64,000 nucleotides of DNA from CBDDIP01 sp965229005 (GTDB lineage: Bacteria > Actinomycetota > Acidimicrobiia > Acidimicrobiales > Ilumatobacteraceae), in assembly GCA_965229005.1 (NCBI GenBank), contig CBDDIP010000002.1, positions 1,240,001-1,304,000 on the forward strand, written 5' to 3'. The notes beneath the pieces were generated by a model that was not told where the DNA came from, did not search any database, and worked only from the letters and a program-made list of their open reading frames with translations. The position numbers and the translations under genes were made by a program. Each line of letters starts with the position of its first letter. Positions within the stretch are counted from its first letter, which is position 1. This document shows positions 32,071 through 41,214 of the stretch, piece after piece.

Positions 32071-34536
32071 CTAACTCGCCCAGGCGATGATGCCGAGCTC
32101 GACGGGGGAGACGAGGTGGTCGTGCGCGGGCAGGGCACGCACGGTGATGCCGTACGGGCCGGCTTCGCCGACGTTGTAGGCCCCGCGGTAGCCGCCGTCG
32201 TCCTCCGCGTCGAGCACGGCGACGTCGGGGATGCCGATGAAGGATCCGGTCGAATCGATCGGACCGTGGAGCAGCTGCACCGACACGTCCGACGCGCTGA
32301 GCCCGGCGAGGTCGACCCGAGCGAACACGTTGCGCTGGTCGCCTTCGCGGGCGGCCTCGGTGTCGGCGCTGACGTCGAGCACCTTCACGCCGGGCCACGC
32401 GGCGCGCACGCGCTGCTTCCACCCGGCGAGGTCCTTCGCTGCGGCGGCGTTGTCGGCGAACGCGCGACGGGCGTCGGCAGCGGCGGGTTCGTAGAGCTCG
32501 GTGGTGTAGTCGCGCACCATCCGCGCCGCGGTGACGAACGGGCCGAGCGACGCCCAGTTGTGCTTCATCCGATCCACCCACCCGGTGGGCACGCCGTCGC
32601 TGCCGCGCGCGTAGAACAGGGGCACGATCTCGCGCTCGAGCAACCCGAACAGGCTCGTCGCCTCGCGCTGGTCGCGACGGCCGACATCGGGGTCGTCGTC
32701 GGCGGAGAGGATGGCCCAGCCGTTGCCGCCGTCGAAGCACTCGTCCCACCAGCCGTCGAGGATGCTGCAGTTCAGCGCGCCGTTCAGCGCCGCCTTCATC
32801 CCGCTCGTGCCGCACGCCTCCAATGGCCGGCGCGGGTTGTTCAACCACACGTCGCACCCGTGGTACATCATCCGGGCGATGGCCATGTCGTAGTCGGGGA
32901 TGAACAGGAAGCTGTGGCCGACGTCGAGCTGGCGGGCGAACAGCTCGATCTCGCGGATCATGTCCTTGCCGGGCGAGTCGGCCGGGTGCGCCTTGCCGGC
33001 GAACACGAACTGCACCGGCCGATCGGCGTCGAGCAGGAGCTTGCGCAGGCGATCCGCTTGCGACAGCAGCAGCGTCGCTCGCTTGTAGGTGGCGAAGCGG
33101 CGAGCGAACCCGATGGTGAGCGCGTCGGGATCGAGCAGCGCGTCGCCGAGGCGGGACCGAACGAAGGCGACGAGGTCGGCGCGACCGCGGCGGCGCGCTT
33201 CCCAGATCTGCGCGGCGGGGACCTTGCCGATGCCGGCCCATGACGGCTCGTCGGCGCCGTCCCACATGCTGCCGACGCCGCGGCGGATCACGGCGTCCAT
33301 CTCGTCGCTCACCCACGTGTGCGCGTGCACGCCGTTGGTGATCGCCCCGATGGGCACCTCGTCCACCGGAACGTCTGGCCAGAGGCCGGCGAACATCTCG
33401 CGACTGACGGCGCCGTGCAGCTGGGCGACGCCGTTCGAGCGGCCGCCGAGGTGCAGCCCCATCACAGCCATGTTGAACCGCGTCTCGTCGGGCTCGTCCG
33501 GGCGCTGCCCGACCGCCATCAGCTCGTCGAGCGAGATGCCCACCGAGGCCACGTAGGCGGCGAAGTACTTCTCGATCATCTCGCGCGGGAAGCGGTCGAT
33601 GCCCGCCGGGACGGGCGTGTGGGTGGTGAACACGCCACCGGCGCGCACCGCCTCGATCGCCTCGGCAAAGGTGAAGCCCTGCTCGACCAACTCGCGGATG
33701 CGCTCCAACGACAGGAACCCGGCGTGGCCCTCGTTGGTGTGGAACACCTGCGGATCCAGGCCCAGCGCGCGAAGCACCCGCACGCCACCGATGCCGAGCA
33801 CCATCTCCTGGCGGATGCGGTGCTCGGTGTCACCGCCGTAGAGGCGGTTGGTGATCGACGCGCCCTCCGGGCTGTTGCCCTCCACCGCGGTATCGAGCAG
33901 GTACAGCTTCACTCGGCCGACCTGCACCTCCCAGGCGTTGATGCGCACCTCGTCACCGGCGAAGTCGACACTGACCTGCACGCCGGACGGCCGGATGGCC
34001 AGACCGTGGGTGTCCAGCGGCGGGTAGTTCTCCTCCTGGTAGCCGTCGGCGTTGAGGCGCTGGCGGAAGTAGCCCTCGGCGTAGAGCAGGCCGATGGCGA
34101 CGAGCGGCACGCCGAGATCGGAGGTTGCCTTGAGGTGGTCGCCGGCGAGCACGCCGAGGCCGCCGGAGTACTGCGGCAGCGTCTCGCTGATGCCGAACTC
34201 CGGTGAGAAGTAGGCGACGAGACCGAGGGGCGAGTCGGTGCGCGACTGGAACCAGCGCGGCCCGTCCATCGCTTCGCGCAGGCGGGCGGCCGCAGCGCCG
34301 GTGGCGGCGATGATGTCGGGATCGGCCGACAACGTTGCCCACTGCGCCGGACTCAGCGCGGCGAGCAGGCGCAGCGGGTCGTGGCCGGTGTCGGCCCAGA
34401 GCCGCGGCTCGAGCTGCTGGAAGAGCGCCTGCGTCTCGCGGTCCCACGTCCAGTGCAGGTTGCGGGCCAGCTCGTCGAGTGCGGCGAGGGGCTCCGGGAT
34501 CGCGGGGATCACGTTGAATTGACGGACGGCGCGCAT
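32071..34536 (-). CDS. glgP: Alpha-glucan (glycogen) phosphorylase
   Basis: Releases glucose 1-phosphate from glycogen-type alpha-glucans. The 821-residue protein is the shorter actinobacterial type, with an N-terminal DUF3417-like region (LARNLHWTWD) before the GT35 core. The pyridoxal-phosphate Lys lies in EACGTSGMKAALNG; YSGGLGVLAGDHLK and TNGVHAHTW are further family blocks. TACCCT lies 7 bases before the ATG. glgA is upstream on the same strand, but each gene has its own -10 box. Confidence 0.94.
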   Translation of the reverse strand: MRAVRQFNVIPAIPEPLAALDELARNLHWTWDRETQALFQQLEPRLWADTGHDPLRLLAALSPAQWATLSADPDIIAATGAAAARLREAMDGPRWFQSRTDSPLGLVAYFSPEFGISETLPQYSGGLGVLAGDHLKATSDLGVPLVAIGLLYAEGYFRQRLNADGYQEENYPPLDTHGLAIRPSGVQVSVDFAGDEVRINAWEVQVGRVKLYLLDTAVEGNSPEGASITNRLYGGDTEHRIRQEMVLGIGGVRVLRALGLDPQVFHTNEGHAGFLSLERIRELVEQGFTFAEAIEAVRAGGVFTTHTPVPAGIDRFPREMIEKYFAAYVASVGISLDELMAVGQRPDEPDETRFNMAVMGLHLGGRSNGVAQLHGAVSREMFAGLWPDVPVDEVPIGAITNGVHAHTWVSDEMDAVIRRGVGSMWDGADEPSWAGIGKVPAAQIWEARRRGRADLVAFVRSRLGDALLDPDALTIGFARRFATYKRATLLLSQADRLRKLLLDADRPVQFVFAGKAHPADSPGKDMIREIELFARQLDVGHSFLFIPDYDMAIARMMYHGCDVWLNNPRRPLEACGTSGMKAALNGALNCSILDGWWDECFDGGNGWAILSADDDPDVGRRDQREATSLFGLLEREIVPLFYARGSDGVPTGWVDRMKHNWASLGPFVTAARMVRDYTTELYEPAAADARRAFADNAAAAKDLAGWKQRVRAAWPGVKVLDVSADTEAAREGDQRNVFARVDLAGLSASDVSVQLLHGPIDSTGSFIGIPDVAVLDAEDDGGYRGAYNVGEAGPYGITVRALPAHDHLVSPVELGIIAWAS

Positions 34537-34611
34537 CCGTCGGAGGGTAGTCGGCCGACGACGTGGAGCGGGCTGGCGCTCCGTTCAGAATTGGTGAAGG
34601 ATCCGCGCGCG

Positions 34612-35763
34612 TCAGCGACGAGCGCGGGCGTAGACCTGCAACGTGCTCGCCGCGATGGCATCCCACGTGTACCGCTCCTGCAGCAGGGCGGCAGCGTTCG
34701 CGCTCATCGCCGTCGCCAGCTTCTTGTCGGTGAGCACCTGCTGGATGCGATCGGCGAGACCAGCGGGGTTGCCCGGCTCGAAGAGGAGCGCGGCGTCGGT
34801 GCCCTCCACGATCTCAGCGAGACCACCTGTACGGGCGACGATGGTCGGCGCGCCGGCCGCCATGCCCTCGAGGGCGACGATGCCGAACGGCTCGTACAAC
34901 GACGGGATGACCACGCATCCGGCTCGCTGCAGCAGTGAGCGCAGCTCGTCGTCGGGCACGAAGCCGGCCAGCTGGACGAGATCGGAGACGCCCTCGACGT
35001 CGATCTGCGTCTGCAGCTCGGCGAGGTAGCTGCCGCGGCCGGCGATGACGCAGCGGATGCCGGGCACGCGCAGGCGCAGCGACCCGATCGCGCGGGCGAG
35101 GACCTGGAACCCCTTCTCGTACTGGATGCGTCCCCAGGCGACGACGAGCGGTTCGCGAGTCGGGGCGACCGTGCCGCTCGGCAGGAGCCACTGGTCGGTG
35201 TCGACGCCGTTGGGGACGAGGTTGACCTTCTCGCTCGGCAGCTCGAACCCGTCGACCACCTCGCGCACCATGAACTTCGAGCAGGCGATGACCTCCTTCG
35301 CCTGATACGTCAGCCACCACTCCACCGAGTGGATCGCGGCGGGCATGCCGGGCGGGACGTGGCCGCCGTGGCGCCCGCGTTCGGTGGCGTGCACGGTTGC
35401 GACCAGCGGCACGTTCCAGAGCGTCTTCAACGTGTCGCCGGCCCAGGCCACCAACCAGTCGTGCGCGTGGACGACCTGTGGCTTCCACTTGCCGAGCTGT
35501 GCCGCGAGTTGCGTGATCTGCGCGTTGGCCGAGGCCATCTGGGCGACGAGGTTGTCGGCGGGGATCCACGGCAGGTCGGTGTTGGCGCGCAGCACGCGCA
35601 CGCCTTCGACGACCTCATCGTCGCCGACCGCCGGGTGGTGGAGGCTGAACACGACCACCTCGTGACCGGCGCGCACCATGGCCCGAGCCAACCCGTCGGC
35701 GTGCGCGGCGATGCCGCCGACCACCAGTGGCGGGTACTCCCAGGTCAACATCAACACGCGCAT
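34612..35763 (-). CDS. glgA: GT4-family glycosyltransferase, glycogen/maltose-1-P synthase type
   Basis: A 383-residue GT-B enzyme that builds alpha-1,4-glucan or its activated donor. The N-terminus has WEYPPLVVGGIAAHADGLA and VHAHDWLVAWAG; the donor site shows GRIQYEKGFQVL and SLYEPFGIVALEGMAAG with the E..E pair of GT4. In actinobacteria this subfamily includes GlgA and GlgM, which I cannot separate here. TACGGT lies 6 bases before the ATG. It is divergent from glgB, an arrangement typical of glycogen loci. Confidence 0.88.
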   Translation of the reverse strand: MRVLMLTWEYPPLVVGGIAAHADGLARAMVRAGHEVVVFSLHHPAVGDDEVVEGVRVLRANTDLPWIPADNLVAQMASANAQITQLAAQLGKWKPQVVHAHDWLVAWAGDTLKTLWNVPLVATVHATERGRHGGHVPPGMPAAIHSVEWWLTYQAKEVIACSKFMVREVVDGFELPSEKVNLVPNGVDTDQWLLPSGTVAPTREPLVVAWGRIQYEKGFQVLARAIGSLRLRVPGIRCVIAGRGSYLAELQTQIDVEGVSDLVQLAGFVPDDELRSLLQRAGCVVIPSLYEPFGIVALEGMAAGAPTIVARTGGLAEIVEGTDAALLFEPGNPAGLADRIQQVLTDKKLATAMSANAAALLQERYTWDAIAASTLQVYARARR

Positions 35764-35847
35764 GGGCCGACCGTAGTGCGTGACACCAACGGGGACCCTG
35801 AGCCCGCAGCGGGCGTGAACCGCCGCTTGGCTCTACGCTCGGAGATC

Positions 35848-37722
35848 GTGCTGCTGCAAGAGCTCGATCTCCATCTCTTCGGCGAGGGCACCCATCGTCG
35901 GTTGTGGGAGGTGCTCGGTGCACACGTGCGCAGCGCTCCCGACGGCAGCCATCTCGGCGTCCTGTTCTCGGTGTGGGCGCCCAACGCCCGCGAGGTGTGG
36001 GTGGTCGGCGATTGGAACGGTTGGGGGGAGGGCACCCGCCTGGAGCCGCAGGGCAACAGTGGCGTGTGGGCCGTCGTCGTGGCGGAAGCATCGCCTGGCC
36101 ACTGCTACAAGTACGCCGTCGTCGGCCGCAACGGCACCACCACGCTGAAGGCCGATCCGATGGCATCGGCCGCGCAGCGGCCACCGGACAACGCCAGCGT
36201 CGTCGCCGCGCCGAGCGAGCACGACTGGACCGACGATGCGTGGATGGACGGCCGCGCGCAGGGCGTCGGCCACCCGTTGCGCGTCTACGAGGTCCATCTC
36301 GCCTCGTGGCGACAGGGCTTGGAGTCGTACGTCGAGATCGCGCACGCACTGGCCGACCACGTCGCTGCGCTCGGCTTCACGCACGTCGAGCTGCTGCCCG
36401 TTGCCGAACACCCCTACGCCCCGTCGTGGGGCTACCAGGTGACCGGCTACTACGCGCCCACGTCGCGGTTCGGCACGCCCGATGAGTTCCGATCCTTCGT
36501 CGACATCCTCCACCAGCGCGGCGTCGGCGTGATCCTCGACTGGGTGCCGGCCCACTTCCCGAAGGACGACTGGAGCCTCGCCCGCTTCGACGGCACTGCG
36601 CTGTACGAGCACGCCGACCCTCGCCTCGGCGAGCACCCGGACTGGGGCACGCTGGTCTTCAACTACGGCCGCCACGAGGTGCGCAACTTCCTCGTCGCCA
36701 ACGCCCTCTACTGGTTGCAGGAGTTCCACATCGACGGGCTGCGCGTCGACGCGGTTGCGAGCATGCTGTACCTCGACTACTCGCGCCGGCCGGGCGGATG
36801 GGTGCCCAACCGCAACGGCGGCCGCGAGAACCTGGACGCCATCGCCTTCCTGCGTCAGCTGAACACCACCGTTGCCGAGGAAGCCCCGACGGCGATGGTG
36901 ATCGCCGAGGAGAGCACGGCGTGGCCGCTCGTCACCGCACCCGTGGAACGCGGTGGACTCGGGTTCACGCACAAGTGGAACATGGGGTGGATGCACGACA
37001 CCCTCGACTACTTCCACGCCGATCCGGTGCACCGCCAGTGGCGCCACCGCAGCCTGACGTTCGGTCTGCTCTACGCGTTCAACGAGCGTTTCGTGCTGCC
37101 GCTCAGTCACGACGAAGTGGTGCACGGCAAGTCGAGCCTGCTCGGCAAGATGCCCGGCGACGACTGGCAGCGTTTCGCCAACCTGCGCGCGCTGTACGCG
37201 TGGACGTGGGCGATGCCGGGCGCTCCGCTGCTGTTCATGGGCGCCGAGATCGCGCCGTGGACGGAGTGGAGCGAGTCCACGGGGTTGCCCTGGCACCTGC
37301 TCGACCACGCGCCGCACCGCGGCGTGCGCGACCTGCTGGCGCACCTCAACACCGTCAGCGACGAGTGGCGTGCGCTCTGGGAGCGCGACCACGAGACGTC
37401 GGGGTTCCAGTGGCTCGATGCCGACGACGCCGACCACTCCGTGTTCGCGTTCACCCGCTGGGGCCACGCGGGCGCGTCCGCCGTCGTGTGCATCGCCAAC
37501 TTCACACCGATCCCGCGCCGCGGCTACCGCGTCGGGTTGCCGTGGGCGGGCGAGTGGGAGGTCATCGCCGACACCGACGGACCGTCGTTCGGCGGCTCGG
37601 GCTTCCGCGGCGGCTCGCCGGTGGTGATCGGTGAGGGCACCTCATGGCAGAACCAGCCCGCCTCCGGCGTGCTCGACCTGCCGCCGCTCGCCGTGGTGTG
37701 GCTGGGTGGCGCCCGCCCATGA
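35848..37722 (+). CDS. glgB: 1,4-alpha-glucan branching enzyme
   Basis: Forms alpha-1,6 branches in glycogen. The 624-residue protein has an N-terminal CBM48 domain (FSVWAPNAREVWVVGDWNGWG), then the GH13 barrel: YQVTGYYAPTSRFGTP, ILDWVPAHFP, the nucleophile in GLRVDAVASMLYLDY, the acid in VIAEEST and LSHDEVVHGKSSLL. The start is GTG 35848, with TACGCT 8 bases upstream; the much longer open frame is shadow of glgA. It overlaps azlC by 4 bases. Confidence 0.94.
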   Translation: MLLQELDLHLFGEGTHRRLWEVLGAHVRSAPDGSHLGVLFSVWAPNAREVWVVGDWNGWGEGTRLEPQGNSGVWAVVVAEASPGHCYKYAVVGRNGTTTLKADPMASAAQRPPDNASVVAAPSEHDWTDDAWMDGRAQGVGHPLRVYEVHLASWRQGLESYVEIAHALADHVAALGFTHVELLPVAEHPYAPSWGYQVTGYYAPTSRFGTPDEFRSFVDILHQRGVGVILDWVPAHFPKDDWSLARFDGTALYEHADPRLGEHPDWGTLVFNYGRHEVRNFLVANALYWLQEFHIDGLRVDAVASMLYLDYSRRPGGWVPNRNGGRENLDAIAFLRQLNTTVAEEAPTAMVIAEESTAWPLVTAPVERGGLGFTHKWNMGWMHDTLDYFHADPVHRQWRHRSLTFGLLYAFNERFVLPLSHDEVVHGKSSLLGKMPGDDWQRFANLRALYAWTWAMPGAPLLFMGAEIAPWTEWSESTGLPWHLLDHAPHRGVRDLLAHLNTVSDEWRALWERDHETSGFQWLDADDADHSVFAFTRWGHAGASAVVCIANFTPIPRRGYRVGLPWAGEWEVIADTDGPSFGGSGFRGGSPVVIGEGTSWQNQPASGVLDLPPLAVVWLGGARP

Positions 37723-38405
37723 GGGCGGCGCTCCGCGATCCCGCCGTCCGTCCAGTCATCACGGCGAGTCTGACGTTGGCGTTGGCCACCGGTGTCTTCG
37801 CCGTGTCGTTCGGCGTCGGCGCCGTGTCCGCCGGCGCGTCGGTGGCGCAGACGTGCGTGATGTCGCTGACGGTGTTCACCGGCGCGTCGCAGTTCTCGGC
37901 GGTCAGTGTCATCGCCGGAGGTGGTTCGGTGGCGAGTGCGCTCGGTGGTGCGCTGCTGCTGGCCGCGCGCAACGGCGTGTACGGCCTGGCGATGTCCAAG
38001 CACCTCCCCGGCTCGATCGGACGACGGCTGCTCGCCGCGCAGCTCGTGATCGACGAGACGACGGCGATGGCCCTGATGCAGAACGACGAGCGGTTGCGCC
38101 GCATCGCGTTCTGGACGACCGGCGCGGCGCTGTTCACGTTCTGGAACATCGGCACGCTGATCGGTGCGGTTGCCGGCTCGAACATCGACCCGAAGACCTA
38201 TGGCCTCGACGCAGCGTTTCCGGCTGCGTACGTGGCGATGGTGTGGCCGTTGTTGCGCGACCGTCGTGGCCGGCTGGCTGCCGCGCTCGGCGCGTTGATC
38301 TGCGTGGCGCTGATCCCGTTCACACCGGTGGGCGTGCCCATCCTGTGCGCCGCGCTGGCGGTGCTGCTCGGCGTGCCGCGACGTCTCGGGCCGGTGGCCG
38401 CATGA
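37719..38405 (+). CDS. azlC: AzlC-family branched-chain amino acid exporter subunit
   Basis: A 228-residue inner-membrane protein with several helices and the family block VFTGASQFSAVSVIAGGG. With AzlD it exports branched-chain or related amino acids. Its ATG overlaps the glgB stop (ATGA) and its stop overlaps azlD in the same way, so the three genes form one translationally coupled unit. The pairing of a glycogen enzyme with an amino acid exporter is unusual. Confidence 0.88.
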   Translation: MRAALRDPAVRPVITASLTLALATGVFAVSFGVGAVSAGASVAQTCVMSLTVFTGASQFSAVSVIAGGGSVASALGGALLLAARNGVYGLAMSKHLPGSIGRRLLAAQLVIDETTAMALMQNDERLRRIAFWTTGAALFTFWNIGTLIGAVAGSNIDPKTYGLDAAFPAAYVAMVWPLLRDRRGRLAAALGALICVALIPFTPVGVPILCAALAVLLGVPRRLGPVAA

Positions 38406-38704
38406 CCTGGACCCTGATCCTGCTGCTGGCGCTCGGCGCCTACGGGTGCAAGGTGCTCGGCTTCGTGATCATCGGTGACCGACAGCTGCCGCCGGTGCTC
38501 GAGCGTTGTCTGGCGTTGGTGCCGGCCGCGCTGATCGCCGCGCTCGTGGTGAAGGACACCTTCAGCATCGGCCAGCACCTGCAGCTCGACGCCCGCGCCG
38601 CCGGCGTCGGCTGTGCCGTGGTCGCCGCCTGGCGTCGAGCCCCGCTGATCGTCGTGATCATCATCGGTGCCGGCGTCACCGCCGCAGTCCGCGCCCTCAC
38701 GTGA
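38402..38704 (+). CDS. azlD: AzlD-family branched-chain amino acid exporter subunit
   Basis: A 100-residue membrane protein with three or four short helices (LILLLALGAYGCKVLGFVII, ALIAALVVKD, APLIVVIIIGAGVTAAVRAL). It is the small partner of AzlC. ATG 38402 overlaps the azlC stop. The tandem 74-bp repeat begins 17 bases after its stop. Confidence 0.87.
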   Translation: MTWTLILLLALGAYGCKVLGFVIIGDRQLPPVLERCLALVPAALIAALVVKDTFSIGQHLQLDARAAGVGCAVVAAWRRAPLIVVIIIGAGVTAAVRALT

Positions 38705-38721
38705 GCGGTGGGCGCAGCGAC

Positions 38722-38869
38722 TGCCAGGTCGTTGCCGCGACCTCGAGTTCGGGTGAGCGAGCGTGCGAGCGAACACGGGAGGCGAGCGCAGCGAGTGTCA
38801 GGTCGTTGCCGCGACCTCGAGTTCGGGTGAGCGAGCGTGCGAGCGAACACGGGAGGCGAGCGCAGCGAG
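38722..38869. repeat. Tandem 2 x 74-bp intergenic repeat
   Basis: Two adjacent 74-bp units (38722-38795 and 38796-38869) differ at one base (TGCCAGG against TGTCAGG). Each begins with a 6-bp hairpin AGGTCG/CGACCT and ends in the core GGCGAGCGCAGCGAG. A partial unit (GGCGCAGCGAC) precedes the first and a diverged copy lies at 2079-2130. The sigma-factor promoter must lie in or just after this block. Confidence 0.9.
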
Positions 38870-38915
38870 CCCGAGACGATGGAACCTGACCTTCCGTTCG
38901 TGCATCGGTGCATGT

Positions 38916-39383
38916 GTGACGCTGGATGCCGTGGTCGGGGAGAGGACCTTCGCCGAGTTCTATCGCGACCAGTGGGCGGACGCCGTCCGGTTGGCCGCGC
39001 TGCTGACGCAACGGTCGACGGCGGAGGACTTCGCCCAGGACGCCTTCACCCAGGTCTTCCCGCGGTATGCGTCGGTGGACAACCCCGAGGCCTACCTGCG
39101 CGTCGCCGTCGTCAACCGCTGCCGGCAGGCCCATCGTCGGCGTGCCGTCGAGCTCGACCGGCTGCCACGACTCGCCGTTGCGTTCACTGCCGCTGACGGC
39201 GAGGGCGACCTCGCCGACGCCGTCGCCGGGCTGCCGTACCGGCAACGGGCCGTGCTCGTCCTGCGCTACTACCTCGACCTGACCGAGTCCGAGATCGCCG
39301 ACGCGCTCGGCTGCCGGCCCGGAACCGTGAAGTCCACCGCGGCGCGAGCACTGGCCCGCCTCAACCAGGAGATCCCACGATGA
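38916..39383 (+). CDS. SigE-family ECF RNA polymerase sigma factor
   Basis: A 155-residue sigma factor. Region 2 (FAEFYRDQWADAVRLAALLT...AEDFAQDAFTQVFPRY) binds core polymerase and the -10 element; region 4 (LPYRQRAVLVLRYYLDLTESEIADALGCRPGTVKSTAARAL) binds the -35. The start is not certain: GTG 38916 or GTG 38931. Its stop overlaps the downstream anti-sigma start (ATGA), so the pair is translationally coupled. Confidence 0.9.
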   Translation: MTLDAVVGERTFAEFYRDQWADAVRLAALLTQRSTAEDFAQDAFTQVFPRYASVDNPEAYLRVAVVNRCRQAHRRRAVELDRLPRLAVAFTAADGEGDLADAVAGLPYRQRAVLVLRYYLDLTESEIADALGCRPGTVKSTAARALARLNQEIPR

Positions 39384-40114
39384 ACACGCTCGAACAAGAC
39401 CTGACCGCGCTCTTCCGCGCGCAGGCGCAGGCGATCCGTCCCGGTCCCGCGGATCGCGAGGTGCTCGTCGTCGACGAGCTCGCCGATCGGCGTCAGGACC
39501 GTCGCTTCCGCGGAGCGCTCGGCGCCGCTGCCGCACTGCTCCTCGTCGTCGCCGGCGTCGCCTGGCTGACGTCGCGGGATGGGTCCGGTGCCACCGGAGC
39601 CGGCGCCGCGGTGAGCTGGCGCACGCCGCAAGCGAGCCTGGACGCCGACGCCTTCGAGATCGAAGTCGGCACGGGTGGGAAGTTCACCGCCGTCGGCGCT
39701 CGGGTGGACGTCCGCTCCGACCCGGACGCGCAGAGCCCGACGCTCGAGTTGACCTGGCACGAGCGTGGCATCGAGATGCGGCTGATGCTCTACTTCGCAA
39801 CGGACGGGCACGACTGGTGGGTCAGGGAGATGCGCACCTACGACGGCGCAGCAGTGAACGCGGACTGGGTGACCTTCAGTGGTGGGGTGGGCGGGAAGGC
39901 CCAGTACTTCCGCTCGGCCCTCGGCGCGTGCGCCCTCGGCGACGTCGACCTGACGTCGGCGGACGGCTCGACGTCGAGTCACATCCGGATCGACAACATG
40001 CGCCTGTGCGCGTTCCTCGCCGGCCCGCCGACGACCGGGCTCCAGCCCCCGCCGCCGCCGGCTGACATGCCGGTGATCGCCACCGACCCCACCGCGCCAG
40101 CTGTCCAGCCGTGA
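39380..40114 (+). CDS. Putative membrane anti-sigma factor
   Basis: A 244-residue protein with a cytoplasmic helical N-terminus of about 44 residues, one membrane helix (GALGAAAALLLVVAGVAWL) and an extracytoplasmic domain ending in a Pro-rich tail. No zinc motif is seen. Its place directly after, and coupled to, the ECF sigma gene is the main evidence for an anti-sigma role. The stop codon directly abuts a family-A palindrome. Confidence 0.7.
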   Translation: MNTLEQDLTALFRAQAQAIRPGPADREVLVVDELADRRQDRRFRGALGAAAALLLVVAGVAWLTSRDGSGATGAGAAVSWRTPQASLDADAFEIEVGTGGKFTAVGARVDVRSDPDAQSPTLELTWHERGIEMRLMLYFATDGHDWWVREMRTYDGAAVNADWVTFSGGVGGKAQYFRSALGACALGDVDLTSADGSTSSHIRIDNMRLCAFLAGPPTTGLQPPPPPADMPVIATDPTAPAVQP

Positions 40115-40159
40115 ACTGGATGTCTGACAGCTCGAATGTCGAGCTGTCAGACATCCAGT
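40115..40159. repeat. Family-A palindrome, copy 4 (compensated inner stem)
   Basis: A perfect 21-bp stem (40115-40135 with 40139-40159) around the loop ATG. The outer arm ACTGGATGTCTGA is the same as in the other copies, but the inner stem is CAGCTCGA/TCGAGCTG instead of GCGCGGCA/TGCCGCGC. Both halves have changed together, so pairing is kept. The TGA of the anti-sigma gene ends one base before it and the TGA of the convergent oxidase gene overlaps its last base. Confidence 0.93.
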
Positions 40160-41214
40160 CACGGGAGTTGGGCGAGGGTGGCGAGGCGGCGGCCGATGAG
40201 GGGCGTGAACTTGAAGCCGTGACCGCTGCAGGGTGAACCGACGACCACCGGCCCGACGCGTTCGAGCACGAATGACTCATCGGGCGTGTTCGTGTACAGG
40301 CACGTCGCACCGAACTGCGGTGTCGGGTCGACGCCGGGCACCCACTGGCGCACGTACTCGCCGATCCGGGCGATGCCGGCGTCGTCGAGCTCGAAGGTGC
40401 GATCGTCGGCCGTCGTCGGCGGGCCCTCGTGGTGGCCGCCGATCTTCAACCCTTGACCCGGCGTGTGCAGCCCGTAGTGGTACGGGAAGACGTGGTGGAT
40501 GAACGACGGCCACGCGGTCGCAGCGTCGAGCGGCTCGAAGTGGACCACCTGCTCCTGCGTGACGGTGAGCGGCGGCAGTGGCACCGGCGAACCCGCAGCC
40601 TCGAGGAGCGGCGCCACCCAACCGCCGGCGGTGACGACGACGGTCCCGGCTCGAACGACCTCGTCGTCGCCGAGCAGCACCTCGACCTCGTCGCCGACCA
40701 CGCGCAACTGGGCGCGGCACTCGAAGCGGACGTCGCCGCCGAGCTCGGCGACGCGGTCCTGGAGCGTGCGCACCGTGCGGTCGGCGAAGCACCGGCCGGC
40801 GTCGGCGTGGAAGAGCACGTCGGTGTCGAACCGCAAGCCGGGGACGCGCTCGTGAGCGGCAGCGGGGGAGAGACGTTCCGTGCGTGCGCCCGCCTCGGCG
40901 AGCGGCTCGGCGATGGCGTCGAGGAACTGCGACGGCCCGTGGTCGTATGCGCCCGTGAGCTCGAGCAGGGTCGCACCGGTGTCGGCCTCGGCCTCGCGCC
41001 AGAGGTGCAACGCCTCCTGTGCCATCTGCACGTAGCCGAGGTCGGGGTAGGCAAGACGGAAGATCCGAACTCCGCCGTGGCTGCTGCCGCGCACGTGGCC
41101 CTGCTCGAACTGCTCGGCCACCACGACGTCGCGGCCTTCGCGGGCCAGCCACCACGCGGTTGCCGAGCCCATTGCGCCGGCGCCGATCACGACGGTGTCG
41201 ACGCGCCGCGTCAC
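40159..41214 (-). CDS. FAD-dependent amine oxidase, monomeric sarcosine oxidase type
   Basis: A 351-residue flavoprotein with an N-terminal dinucleotide fold (VVIGAGAMGSATAWWLAREG) and SSHGGVRIFRLAY near the flavin. FGATCLYTNTPDESF carries the Cys (about 305) that binds FAD covalently in sarcosine and N-methyltryptophan oxidases, and the late PCSGHGFKFTP block fits. It would oxidise a secondary N-methyl amine to aldehyde and peroxide; the exact substrate is unknown. GTG 41214 overlaps the stop of the SRPBCC gene (GTGA). Confidence 0.88.
   Translation of the reverse strand: MTRRVDTVVIGAGAMGSATAWWLAREGRDVVVAEQFEQGHVRGSSHGGVRIFRLAYPDLGYVQMAQEALHLWREAEADTGATLLELTGAYDHGPSQFLDAIAEPLAEAGARTERLSPAAAHERVPGLRFDTDVLFHADAGRCFADRTVRTLQDRVAELGGDVRFECRAQLRVVGDEVEVLLGDDEVVRAGTVVVTAGGWVAPLLEAAGSPVPLPPLTVTQEQVVHFEPLDAATAWPSFIHHVFPYHYGLHTPGQGLKIGGHHEGPPTTADDRTFELDDAGIARIGEYVRQWVPGVDPTPQFGATCLYTNTPDESFVLERVGPVVVGSPCSGHGFKFTPLIGRRLATLAQLP

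Noticed and set aside
35329..35847. N-terminal extension of the glgB frame
   Set aside because: It runs antisense through glgA, and branching-enzyme homology begins only after 35848.
38722..38869. CRISPR array
   Set aside because: Two units are directly adjacent, 74 bp long, with no spacers and no cas genes.
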